Below are positions 25,782 to 33,517 of a stretch of DNA of 64,000 nucleotides, piece by piece. Origin of the DNA: Methylobacterium sp. GXS13 (GTDB lineage Bacteria; Pseudomonadota; Alphaproteobacteria; Rhizobiales; Beijerinckiaceae); NCBI RefSeq assembly GCF_001455965.1, contig NZ_LKKO01000026.1, positions 19,908-83,907 of the forward strand. Reading direction: 5' to 3'. The notes beneath the pieces are model-generated. The model made no database searches. It was not told the origin of the DNA and saw only the letters and a list, made by a program, of their open reading frames with translations. The position numbers and the translations under genes are program-made. Every line of letters starts with the position of its first letter. Position 1 is the stretch's first letter.

Positions 25782-27044
25782 TCAGGGCCAGACCCGGATC
25801 GCCACGGGGCGGCGCAGCAGGTCCCGGTCGGAGGTGATGGTGCAGCCCTCGACGCGCAGGCTTGCATAGGTCAGCAGCGCCCCATCGCCGACATCGTCGA
25901 AGTTGCGCCCCTTCGCCCCCGGATCGAGGAGCGACGGGTAGGCGATCAGCGGTGCGGTCGCGACGCAGGGATCGTCATACAGGGTCGCGCCTGCGAGGAG
26001 CAGGCGGGGTGCGTCCCACGCGATCAGGTCGCGTGAGCTCGTCCAGTAGAAACCGGATTCGGCGAAGCCGTCACCGGCCTTGGCCATGAACACCGCGATC
26101 CAGGCACCGGTGGCGCGGTGCCGGACGACAGCCCCGACCGGACCGGGGAACGGTCCAACCGGCCGGCAGGTGGCAGGCCGCTGGATGGTGGTGCGGTAAG
26201 GGTCCGGGAAGGCGGCGGTGAAGCCGATGCCGGTCCAGGCCCGCCACCGGGCCGGGTCGGCGGGGTCGTCGCTGCGGAACAGGCAGACACCTGCCTCCTG
26301 GTCGCTGCCGGGCCGGTCCCAGCCCGTGGTCGAGGCCAGGAAATAGCGCCAGCGCCCGTCCGCCACGATGTTCGACGGGTTGAAGAAGCCCCGGTGCCGG
26401 CCCTGGTCGACCTCCTGCCGGAACGGCGCGCCGGCCACCACGACGGGTGGGCTCCGCCGCAGGACGCTGCGCCCGCCATCCGTCGAGGCGGCCGCCGTGA
26501 TCGTGTTGTACCAGCACGCCATGTAGGAGCCGGTCGGGCAGCGGCCGGGATGCTCGTTGGCCTGGTACTCGTGGTGCAGCAGCGCGGCGACGCGCTTGCC
26601 GTCCTCGGTCCAGGTGGCGGTGATCCAGGACCGGTCGTCATAGGCCGCCGGATCGGCCTTTTCGCCGGAATCGAGCACGATCGTGCAGTCGAGCTTGAGG
26701 TGGTCGAGATCCGGCCCGCGCAGTGCGCGGTTGCGGTAATGCATGCCGAACAGGGCCACAGCCCCGGTTGCATCCCGGAACGCCCGGGCCGGCGCATCCG
26801 GGACATCGGCGCCGTCGCAGGCATCGCGCCCGGCCTTGAAGACGATCGCGGGCGGCCCGACGAGGGTCAGTGCGGATAGCGGCGGCTCGGCTGCGGCCCG
26901 GGCCGGCGGGGGGATGAGGAGGAGCGGTAGGAGGGCGGCTGCGAGTGGGGCGAAACGCTGCCGGATCCCTCCCCCCCCTGCGGGGGAGGGTGGCCCCCGA
27001 AGGGGGTCGGGAGAGGGGCAGCGCGACGCCGGAGGATGTGGCAC
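25782..27044 (-). CDS. Exported propeller-like hypothetical protein; start inside a repeat
   Basis: 420 residues if it begins at GTG 27044. From about residue 27 a hydrophobic export signal (FAPLAAALLPLLLIPPPARA) leads into a soluble domain with repeated W/F-rich blocks (RWRYFLASTTGWDRPG, GVCLFRSDDPADPARW, GFYWTSSRDLIAWDAP), suggestive of a GH43-like or related beta-propeller. No family is certain. Between the palindromic repeat and residue 135 or so no ATG, GTG or TTG exists, so the start codon must lie in the repeat; GGAGAGG stands nine bases before GTG 27044. Confidence 0.65.
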   Translation of the reverse strand: MPHPPASRCPSPDPLRGPPSPAGGGGIRQRFAPLAAALLPLLLIPPPARAAAEPPLSALTLVGPPAIVFKAGRDACDGADVPDAPARAFRDATGAVALFGMHYRNRALRGPDLDHLKLDCTIVLDSGEKADPAAYDDRSWITATWTEDGKRVAALLHHEYQANEHPGRCPTGSYMACWYNTITAAASTDGGRSVLRRSPPVVVAGAPFRQEVDQGRHRGFFNPSNIVADGRWRYFLASTTGWDRPGSDQEAGVCLFRSDDPADPARWRAWTGIGFTAAFPDPYRTTIQRPATCRPVGPFPGPVGAVVRHRATGAWIAVFMAKAGDGFAESGFYWTSSRDLIAWDAPRLLLAGATLYDDPCVATAPLIAYPSLLDPGAKGRNFDDVGDGALLTYASLRVEGCTITSDRDLLRRPVAIRVWP

Positions 27045-27129
27045 GCGACGCGACCTCTCCGGAAGCGTCGCTCCCCTCTGCCGACCCGGCCTGACGGCCG
27101 GCCCATCCTCCCCCACAGAGGGGGGAGGG
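26967..27129. repeat. Large imperfect palindrome (CTCCCCC...GGGGGAG type)
   Basis: Left half (26967 onward) has GCGGGGGAGGGTGGCC and GGGGTCGGGAGAGGGG; right half (to 27129) has the complement CCCCTCTGCCGACCC and CATCCTCCCCCACAGAGG. It is an intergenic palindrome type I recognise from Rhizobiales. It overlaps the 5' end of the minus-strand gene ending at 25782. Confidence 0.7.
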
Positions 27130-27288
27130 AGAAGTGGCGGCGCATCGCACGTCGCACCAGCCATCCTGTACGCCAAGCCCATGGACGAAATCCGGGTGCG
27201 TCCCGGCTACGCCTGGACAAAGCACGCCAGATTCGCTTGAGAACCGTTACAGAGTACTTGCTGCCTGGCCGTCGCCCGAAAGTCCTTC

Positions 27289-27897
27289 ATGCTCCTTCTG
27301 ATCCTCGGGCTCGTGCTGTTCCTCGGCACGCATGCCTTCTCGATGGTCCGCTCTCAGCGCGCCACGGTCGTCGGCCAGATCGGCGAAGGCCGGTACAAGC
27401 TCGGCTACACGGCCCTGTCGCTGCTCGGACTCGTGCTGATCGGGGTCGGCTTCCACGATTACCGGCTCAGTGGCTACATCCCGGTCTGGGATCCGCCGGT
27501 CTGGACGCGCCACCTCGCCCTGACGCTCGTCTGGCTCGCCTTCGTGTGTCTCGCCGCCGCCTACCTGCCGGGCCATATCCGGGCCAAGGCCAAGCATCCG
27601 ATGCTGCTCGCCGTGAAGATCTGGGCGACCGCCCACCTCCTGGCCAACGGCGATCTCGGCTCGATCCTGTTGTTCGGCGGCTTCCTGGCCTGGGCGGTGG
27701 CGGCGCGGATCAGCGCCAAGCGTCGGGCGCTGGCGCCCGGAGCGGTGGTCGCCCAGCATGGCGGCGCCGTCGCGGCCCCGCATGGCTGGCGCAACGACAT
27801 CCTGGCTTTGGTGATCGGGACGGCGGTCTGGTTCGTCTTCGCCCGCTACCTGCATTACCCGCTCATTGGCGTTTCGGTCTGGCCCGGAACCGCCTGA
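27289..27897 (+). CDS. NnrU-family membrane protein
   Basis: 202 residues, about six transmembrane helices. Opens MLLLILGLVLFLGTHAFSM, a typical NnrU start with the conserved His, followed by YKLGYTALSLLGLVLIGVG and HPMLLAVKIWATAHLLANGD. NnrU was first noted beside denitrification genes but is widespread; its activity is unknown. There are no nitrogen-oxide genes nearby. Confidence 0.85.
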   Translation: MLLLILGLVLFLGTHAFSMVRSQRATVVGQIGEGRYKLGYTALSLLGLVLIGVGFHDYRLSGYIPVWDPPVWTRHLALTLVWLAFVCLAAAYLPGHIRAKAKHPMLLAVKIWATAHLLANGDLGSILLFGGFLAWAVAARISAKRRALAPGAVVAQHGGAVAAPHGWRNDILALVIGTAVWFVFARYLHYPLIGVSVWPGTA

Positions 27898-28003
27898 GAG
27901 CCACCGCCGTCCCACGCCCGCTGTCGCCAACCCGGCGCCCGTGTGTTAGGCGCGGGGCTCGATAGCTGTGCAAGGTGGCCCGCCGATTGGCGCGGGCCGG
28001 GAT

Positions 28004-28717
28004 ATGATGGCCGAGAACAACGAGTTCATCCGCGAAGTCGACGAGGACTATCGCCGCGACCGGATCCTTCAGATCTGGAAGCGCTACAGCGGCGTGATCA
28101 TCGCGCTGGCCGTGCTGCTGGTGGTGGGCGTCGCCGGCTGGCGGTACTGGCAGAACCAGCAGCGCGTGGCCACCGCCGCCGCGTCGGTGCAGTTCGACGA
28201 GGCCAACCGCCTCGCGCGCGAAGGCAAGGTTGTGGAGGCCGACAAGGTCTTCGACGCGCTGGAAGTCCAGGGCCCGGCCGGTTACCGCCTGCTCGCCCGG
28301 TTCCGCTCGGCGGCCGAGACCAGCAAGCGCGACCCGGAGGCGGGCGCGAAGGAATTCGACACCCTCGCCGGCGACACCAGCCTCGGCGACGGCCTGCGCG
28401 ATCTGGCGCGCCTGCGCGCCGCCCTGCTGCGCCTCGACAGCGCGAATCCGGATCCGGCGCTGGCCAACCTCCAGGGGCTCGCCGCCGGTACGCCGTTCCG
28501 GCACACCGCCCGCGAAATGCTGGGTCTCGCCGCCCTGAAGAAGGGCGATTTCGAGGAGGCCGGCCGCTGGTTCGACCAGCTGGTCGCCGATCCCGAGACC
28601 CCTCGGAACCTGCGTGAGCGGATCGAGGTCTACGCGGCGCTCGTGGCGGGCGGCCCGGTCACCGTGACCGAGGCCAAGCCCGAGGTCGCCGCCCCGCCCC
28701 CGCCGATCACGCGCTGA
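28004..28717 (+). CDS. YfgM-like tetratricopeptide membrane protein
   Basis: 237 residues from ATG 28004 (a second ATG follows at once). Cytoplasmic N-terminus with [21 protein letters not shown], one transmembrane helix (about 30-50), then a helical TPR-like domain rich in Ala/Leu and a Pro-rich end. It lies just before der, the same order as yfgM-(bamB)-der in other proteobacteria. YfgM is an ancillary SecYEG/periplasmic chaperone factor. Transfer of that role is inference. Confidence 0.8.
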   Translation: MMAENNEFIREVDEDYRRDRILQIWKRYSGVIIALAVLLVVGVAGWRYWQNQQRVATAAASVQFDEANRLAREGKVVEADKVFDALEVQGPAGYRLLARFRSAAETSKRDPEAGAKEFDTLAGDTSLGDGLRDLARLRAALLRLDSANPDPALANLQGLAAGTPFRHTAREMLGLAALKKGDFEEAGRWFDQLVADPETPRNLRERIEVYAALVAGGPVTVTEAKPEVAAPPPPITR

Positions 28718-28748
28718 TTTTTTTTCTTCGACCCTTTCCAGACAGACC

Positions 28749-30098
28749 ATGGGTATGCCGACCGCCGCGATCGTCGGGAGGCCGAACGTCGGCAAGTCGC
28801 CCCTGTTCAACCGCCTCGTGGGCAAGAAGCTCGCGCTCGTGGACGACCGGCCCGGCGTGACCCGCGATCGGCGCGAGGGCGATGTCGCGTTCGGCGGCCT
28901 CCACTTCCGGGTGATCGACACCGCCGGGCTTGAGGAATCGGACGCCGCGACCCTTATGGGCCGGATGCGGATGCAGACGGAGGCGGCCATCCTCGCCGCC
29001 GACGTGGTGCTGTTCGTGATCGACGCCCGCGCCGGCGTGCTGCCGGCCGACCAGCCCTTCGCCGAGCTGGTGCGCCGGGCCGGCTGCCCGGTCATCCTGA
29101 TCGCCAACAAGGCCGAGGGCGGCACCGGGCTCGCCGGGGCCTACGAGGCCTTCACCCTCGGTCTCGGCGACCCGATCCCGTTCTCGGCCGAGCACGGCGA
29201 GGGCCTCGGCGAGCTGCACGAGGCGCTCAAGGGCGTCCTGCCCAAGCCCGATCCGGAGGACGACGAGGACGAGGAGGCCCCCGGCGGCCGCTCCCTGAAG
29301 GTCGCGATCGTGGGCCGCCCGAATGCCGGCAAGTCCACGCTGATCAACCGCATGCTCGGCGAGGATCGGCTGCTTGTCGGCCCTGAGGCCGGCATCACCC
29401 GCGATTCGATTTCCCTGGATTGGGAGTGGCGGGGCCGGAAGATCAAGCTCCACGACACGGCCGGGATGCGCCGCCGCGCCCGGATCGACGACAAATTGGA
29501 AAAACTCGCGGTCTCGGACGGGTTGCGCGCCGTGCGCTTCGCCGAGGTTGTGGTGGTGCTGCTCGACGCCACGATCCCGTTCGAGAAGCAGGACCTGACC
29601 ATCATCGACCTGGTCGAGAGCGAGGGCCGGGCCGTGGTGATCGGCCTGAACAAGTGGGATCTCGTCGCCGACCAGCCGGGCCTGCTCAAGGAGCTGCGCG
29701 AGGATTGCACCCGCCTGCTGCCGCAGGTGCGCGGCGTCGCGGTGGTGCCGCTCTCGGGGCTCGCCGGCGAGGGCCTCGACAAGCTCATGCAGGCGGTGGT
29801 GCAGGCCTCCGAAGTCTGGGACAAGCGGATCTCCACCTCGCGCATCAACGACTGGCTGAGCGAGGCGACCTCCCGCAACCCGCCCCCGGCGGTGTCGGGC
29901 CGGCGGATCAAGATCCGCTACGCCACCCAGGTGAAGAGCCGGCCGCCGCATTTCGCGCTGTTCGGCAACCAGCTCAACGCCCTGCCGAAATCCTACACTC
30001 GCTACCTGGTGAACGGCCTGCGCGAGGCGTTCGAGCTGCCCGGCACGCCGATCCGTCTGAGCCTGCGGACCTCGCAGAACCCGTTCGACAAGGGCTGA
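28749..30098 (+). CDS. der: Ribosome biogenesis GTPase Der
   Basis: 449 residues, two tandem GTPase domains and a KH-like C-terminal domain (about 360-449). G1 motifs: GRPNVGKSP at 10-18 and GRPNAGKST near 190. DTAG occurs in both domains ([17 protein letters not shown]). G4 is NKAE in the first domain, as in other alphaproteobacteria, and NKWD in the second. An acidic linker (DPEDDEDEE) joins the two. Der acts in 50S subunit assembly. Residue 18 is Pro where Thr is nearly always found (GKST). It sits 31 bp after the YfgM-like gene. Confidence 0.96.
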   Translation: MGMPTAAIVGRPNVGKSPLFNRLVGKKLALVDDRPGVTRDRREGDVAFGGLHFRVIDTAGLEESDAATLMGRMRMQTEAAILAADVVLFVIDARAGVLPADQPFAELVRRAGCPVILIANKAEGGTGLAGAYEAFTLGLGDPIPFSAEHGEGLGELHEALKGVLPKPDPEDDEDEEAPGGRSLKVAIVGRPNAGKSTLINRMLGEDRLLVGPEAGITRDSISLDWEWRGRKIKLHDTAGMRRRARIDDKLEKLAVSDGLRAVRFAEVVVVLLDATIPFEKQDLTIIDLVESEGRAVVIGLNKWDLVADQPGLLKELREDCTRLLPQVRGVAVVPLSGLAGEGLDKLMQAVVQASEVWDKRISTSRINDWLSEATSRNPPPAVSGRRIKIRYATQVKSRPPHFALFGNQLNALPKSYTRYLVNGLREAFELPGTPIRLSLRTSQNPFDKG

Positions 30099-30122
30099 GG
30101 CGTTTCCAACCGAAAGATCGCG

Positions 30123-30216
30123 CCGTCATTGCGAGCGCAGCGAAGCAACCCAGGGCAGCGCGCGATCCTGGGATGTGGCGCATTTCTGGGTCGCTTCGCT
30201 GCGCTCGCGATGACGA
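30123..30216. repeat. GTCATTGCGAGCG palindromic repeat, copy without a gene
   Basis: Left arm 30123-30155 begins CCGTCATTGCGAGCGCAGCG and runs to CAACCCAGGG. Right arm (about 30184-30215) is its near complement, TTCTGGGTCGCTTCGCTGCG onward to GATGACG. About 94 bp in all, between the convergent der and ybdK genes. The same arms bracket the GIY-YIG pseudogene at 58.8-59.2 kb. Confidence 0.8.
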
Positions 30217-30232
30217 CGTGACAGGGACGTGA

Positions 30233-31351
30233 TCACCGGGACGCGTCGGCGATCCAGTCCACCGCAGACGCCAAGGCGGCGCGCTCGTCCTTTCCATCGG
30301 CGAGCGCCGCCTCGAACGCCCCGACCTGCCCGTCCGCGCTGGTACCCTCGGTGACGATCGCCCGGGCGCGGGCGACATCCGCCGCACAGCCGAGCGCGTC
30401 CGCATCCTCCGCCACCAGGGCGAGGACCGCCTCCAGCGCCTCGGCGAACGGCACCGCCTCGGCCTTCGCCTCGTCGATCAGCGTCGCACGCACGCCGCTG
30501 TGCTGGGCCCGCCACAGGTTCTCCGAGGCGAGCGCCCGCGAGACACTGTCGAGGCCGGCATTGAGGTCGGGCCGGCGCACGCACAGGCGCACCAGGCAGC
30601 GGTACAGGGCGGCGACGCACAGCGAATCGTCGAGCCGGGTGCAGGCATCGGCGATGCGCAGCTCCAGGGTCGGGAACTTGATCGACGGGCGCAGGGACCA
30701 CCACAAAAAACTCGCATCCGCGATGGCGCCGGAGCGGGTCATGATCTCCACGAACCGCGCATGGGCGGCGGCATCGGCGAAGAGCTCGGGCAGGCCGGTG
30801 CGGGGCAATTCGCCGAAGACACTGAGCCGGTAGGCCATCAGTCCGGTCGCCTCGCCCTGCCAGAACGGCGAGGAGGCCGAGAGCGCCAGCAGCAGCGGCT
30901 GGAACGGCAGCAGCCGGTTCATCAGGTCGACCCGCGCGTCGGGGTCGGGCACCTCGACATGGACATGCATGCCGCAGATCAGCGCCCGCCTGGCCGCGAT
31001 GCCGACATCCGACAGGATGCCCTTGTAGCGTTCGCCATCGGTGGCGGTCTGGCGGGACCAGCGCGCGAGTGGATGGGTGCCGCAGGCCAAGAGGCTCAGC
31101 CCGCTCTTGGCCGCGATGCCGGCGAGCTGCCCTCGCTGGCCGCCGAGATTGCTTCGCGCGGCCTGCGCGTCATCGAGGGGCGGCGTGCAGACTTCGACCT
31201 GCGCGGCGACCAACTCGCGCCCGGTCTCGAGCAGCTCCGCCTTCACCCGGGCATGGAAGCCGGCCAGATCGCCCCGGGGCGTGCCGCGGGTCTCGGCATC
31301 GGCGAGGAAATACTCTTCCTCGATGCCGAAGCGGTAGCTATGGGCGCTCAT
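30233..31351 (-). CDS. ybdK: Carboxylate-amine ligase, YbdK/GCS2 type
   Basis: 372 residues. Opens with the family hallmark FGIEEEYFLAD; then GGQRGQLAGIAAKSGLSLLA, CGMHVHVEVPDP, and WWSLRPSIKFPTLELRIADA. These are the nucleotide/metal-binding strands of the YbdK branch of glutamate-cysteine ligases, which show weak gamma-glutamylcysteine ligase activity. The physiological substrate is not established. It is convergent with der. Confidence 0.92.
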   Translation of the reverse strand: MSAHSYRFGIEEEYFLADAETRGTPRGDLAGFHARVKAELLETGRELVAAQVEVCTPPLDDAQAARSNLGGQRGQLAGIAAKSGLSLLACGTHPLARWSRQTATDGERYKGILSDVGIAARRALICGMHVHVEVPDPDARVDLMNRLLPFQPLLLALSASSPFWQGEATGLMAYRLSVFGELPRTGLPELFADAAAHARFVEIMTRSGAIADASFLWWSLRPSIKFPTLELRIADACTRLDDSLCVAALYRCLVRLCVRRPDLNAGLDSVSRALASENLWRAQHSGVRATLIDEAKAEAVPFAEALEAVLALVAEDADALGCAADVARARAIVTEGTSADGQVGAFEAALADGKDERAALASAVDWIADASR

Positions 31352-31420
31352 CTGCGTCTCCGGCGGGCCATCGCCACCACATAGCAGCGGCCGGAAGGGT
31401 TTCGACGGTGGCGCGACGAC

Positions 31421-31843
31421 CTATCCGGTGGCGACCGGAAGTCCGAGGGTGCCGGCGACGGCAGCCATCTTGTTGTCGAAGGTCGCCAAGGTTGCCGAGA
31501 CGCGCTGGCACAGGGCGATGTTGAGGGCGTCGGGCGTTCGAAGCGTGATGTCGAGCCGGCGCAGGAAGCCCGCGGCTGCGGCGACATCCCCGGGGCCGAG
31601 GTCGACACGCTCGGCCACCGCCTCACTCCAACGGTCGAGGTCGGCGAAGGCCATCCGCGCATGCTCGGCGGCGAGCTCGCCCGTTCGCACCCGGCGCCCG
31701 AGCGCCGAAGCGAATTCCGCCGCCGCGCAGTCGCTGACGACGGGGATGGGCGCCAAGGCGCGGAACAGGGCGTCGGCCCGCGCCGTCAGCGGGTCGTCCG
31801 TCAGCAGGGCGACCAGGACACTGGCGTCGAGGTAGGCTCTCAC
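31421..31843 (-). CDS. vapC: PIN-domain toxin of a type II toxin-antitoxin pair (VapC-like)
   Basis: 140 residues from GTG 31843, which overlaps the antitoxin stop (GTGA). PIN-domain acidic residues are visible in order: D6 in AYLDASVLVALL, Glu in CAAAEFASAL, Asp in RTPDALNIALC and Asp in ATFDNKM. Likely a Mg-dependent RNase inhibited by the upstream partner. Confidence 0.88.
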   Translation of the reverse strand: MRAYLDASVLVALLTDDPLTARADALFRALAPIPVVSDCAAAEFASALGRRVRTGELAAEHARMAFADLDRWSEAVAERVDLGPGDVAAAAGFLRRLDITLRTPDALNIALCQRVSATLATFDNKMAAVAGTLGLPVATG

Positions 31844-32088
31844 CACTCGTCGTCGCGCAGGGCGCGGACCAGTTGCCCGGCATCCTGCATGGGCGCCCGC
31901 ATCGGCACGCGCCGCAGGGCGAGCCAATCGAGGTCTTCGGCGGTGATCGGGCGCCCGGCCCGACGGATCGGGTTCAGCGTCGCCACCGGTCGCCCGTCGC
32001 GCGTGATCACGACGCCCTCCCCCGCGAGCGCGCGGTCGATCAGGCCGGTGAGGTTTCGCTCCGCGTCCTGGACGCTGTGCTCGCTCAT
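31840..32088 (-). CDS. Phd/YefM-type antitoxin
   Basis: 82 residues: QDAERNLTGLIDRALAGEGV then VITRDGRPVATLNPI is the Phd/YefM fold, and the C-terminal half (about 50-82) is the likely toxin-binding tail. It pairs with a PIN toxin. Antitoxins of this kind repress their own promoter. First gene of the pair, coupled by a 4-bp overlap. Confidence 0.87.
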   Translation of the reverse strand: MSEHSVQDAERNLTGLIDRALAGEGVVITRDGRPVATLNPIRRAGRPITAEDLDWLALRRVPMRAPMQDAGQLVRALRDDEW

Positions 32089-32129
32089 GAGCCGATGATA
32101 GGAAGCACACCGGCGACCTGTCCAGCGGC

Positions 32130-32540
32130 TTACGCCGAGCGCAGCGCCCCGCCCACCAGCCAGGCCGGGTCGAACCAGCGGTCGGCCTCGCCGTCATAGG
32201 GCAGGCGCGTGATGTCCCAGTTCTGGATGTACCTGGCGTAGACGTTCCACACCGCGATGCCGCCGCCCACGAAGATCCGCCGGCCCGGATAGCGCTTGAG
32301 CACCTGCTCCGGATCCTCGTGGCTGCGGATCACGTCGATGGTGCGATCCTTGAAGGCGAAGTCCGGGACCGAGGCCACGGTCTTCGGGCCGGCGATCAGC
32401 ACGTGCCCCATGGTGAGCGCGAAGAAGCGCGTCACGTCCTCCACGAACAGCGGATCGGTGTTGCCCTCCCATGGCAGGTGCCCGTTCAGGCCGAGCTGGC
32501 CGCGCAGGCCGATCGCACAGATGCAGCGGACGTCGATCAT
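32130..32540 (-). CDS. dmrA: DHFR-fold reductase, probably dihydromethanopterin reductase
   Basis: 136 residues from ATG 32540. Shows a DHFR-type layout: CAIGLRGQLGLNGHLPWEGN, FALTMGHVLIAGPKTVASVP, and the NADPH-binding RRIFVGGGIAVWNVYA. It is shorter than common DHFRs (about 160) and matches what I recall of DmrA of Methylobacterium extorquens (about 15 kDa), which reduces dihydromethanopterin for C1 oxidation. If it is instead FolA, it serves folate. The DmrA call is from memory of the family and the size; it would fit a methylotroph. Confidence 0.65.
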   Translation of the reverse strand: MIDVRCICAIGLRGQLGLNGHLPWEGNTDPLFVEDVTRFFALTMGHVLIAGPKTVASVPDFAFKDRTIDVIRSHEDPEQVLKRYPGRRIFVGGGIAVWNVYARYIQNWDITRLPYDGEADRWFDPAWLVGGALRSA

Positions 32541-32557
32541 CGTAAATCCCAAACCCC

Positions 32558-32597
32558 GCGGGCTCCGCCCGCAACCCGCCGGGGCCGCAGGCCCCGG
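32558..32597 (-). terminator. Two hairpins between SDR gene and dmrA
   Basis: CCGGGGCC (32579-32586) pairs with GGCCCCGG (32590-32597), 3-nt loop; GCGGGC (32558-32563) pairs with GCCCGC (32567-32572). They are placed just after the SDR stop on the minus strand, so likely a terminator that isolates dmrA from the SDR transcript, or an attenuator. Confidence 0.5.
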
Positions 32598-32603
32598 ACC
32601 CCT

Positions 32604-33353
32604 CTACTCAGGCGCGCGGAACTGCAGCACCCGATCGGTGGGGAAATCGTAGAGCTTGCCGGTCTCGGTCCAGTCCGGCGCGGCGAGCCGCACGAAGTGG
32701 GGGGCGAGGTCCTCGGGGGTCTTGAGGGTCTCGGGGTCCTCCCCCGGCATGGCCGAGCGGCGCATGCCGGTGCGCAGCGGCCCCGGGTTGAGCAGCATCG
32801 CCCGGATGGCGGTGGTCTCGGTCTCGGCCGCGTAGGTGCGCACCAGCGCTTCGAGCGCCGCCTTCGAAACGGAGTACGGCCCCCAATAGGCCCGGCATTT
32901 CGAGGCGGCCCCGGACGAGACGAAGACCACCCGGCCGGCATCGGACATGCGCAGCAGCGGGTCCAGCGAGCGGATCAGGCGCCAGTTGGCGGTGACGTTC
33001 ACGTCCATCACCTGCCCCCAGACCTTCGGGGTGATGTGGCCGATCGGCATGAGCGCGCCGAGGATGCCGGCATTGCCGACCAGGATGTCGAGCCGCTTCC
33101 AGCGCTCGTTGATCGCCGCGCCGAGCCGGTCGATGGCGTCGTAATCCGCAAGGTCGAACGGCACGAGGGTGGCGCTGGATCCGGCCGCCCGGATGGCGTC
33201 GTCCAGCTCCTCCAGGGCGCCCACCGTGCGAGCCACCGCGACCACGTGGGCGCCGGCCTCGGCCAAGGCCAGGGCGGCAGCCCGCCCGATGCCGCGGGAC
33301 GCCCCGGTGACGACCGCGACGCGGCCTTCGAGCTTTCTCTGAGGATCAGCCAT
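32604..33353 (-). CDS. SDR-family NAD(P)-dependent oxidoreductase
   Basis: 249 residues, classical short-chain dehydrogenase: cofactor motif VVTGASRGIGRAAALALAEA, GNAGILGALMPIG, and catalytic Ser/Tyr/Lys in VVFVSSGAASKCRAY then WGPYSVSKAAL. An SDR next to purF is common in alphaproteobacteria; its substrate is unknown. Confidence 0.9.
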   Translation of the reverse strand: MADPQRKLEGRVAVVTGASRGIGRAAALALAEAGAHVVAVARTVGALEELDDAIRAAGSSATLVPFDLADYDAIDRLGAAINERWKRLDILVGNAGILGALMPIGHITPKVWGQVMDVNVTANWRLIRSLDPLLRMSDAGRVVFVSSGAASKCRAYWGPYSVSKAALEALVRTYAAETETTAIRAMLLNPGPLRTGMRRSAMPGEDPETLKTPEDLAPHFVRLAAPDWTETGKLYDFPTDRVLQFRAPE

Positions 33354-33450
33354 GATCAGGACCTAGCGCATTTCCGCGCCAGGAGGATCCAAAAATTCCG
33401 GTTTCAAAAGGTCCGTGACCTTTTGCGGGTGCAGGGCAGAGCCCTGCGAA

Positions 33451-33506
33451 GGCCCATGGGCGCCGCCCCTGGACCCCGCCAAAGGGCTTGCCCTTTGGGA
33501 GCCCCC
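33451..33506. repeat. Short hairpin repeat (AAAGGGC-GCCCTTT type), copy 2
   Basis: On the minus strand CCCAAAGGGCAAGCCCTTTG is followed by GCGGGGTCCAGGGGCGG, close to the copy at 7646-7694. It lies directly after the purF stop (33518) on the purF transcript and may act as its terminator. A further AAGGGCC/GGCCCTT hairpin of the same style is at 52215. Confidence 0.7.
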
Positions 33507-33517
33507 TCTGTGCCAGC

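Noticed and set aside
26967..27129. CRISPR-like or IS end
   Set aside because: Single palindrome with no spacing pattern, no transposase, no terminal duplication.
31421..32088. Novel toxin-antitoxin type
   Set aside because: Phd-like antitoxin with PIN toxin is a common combination.
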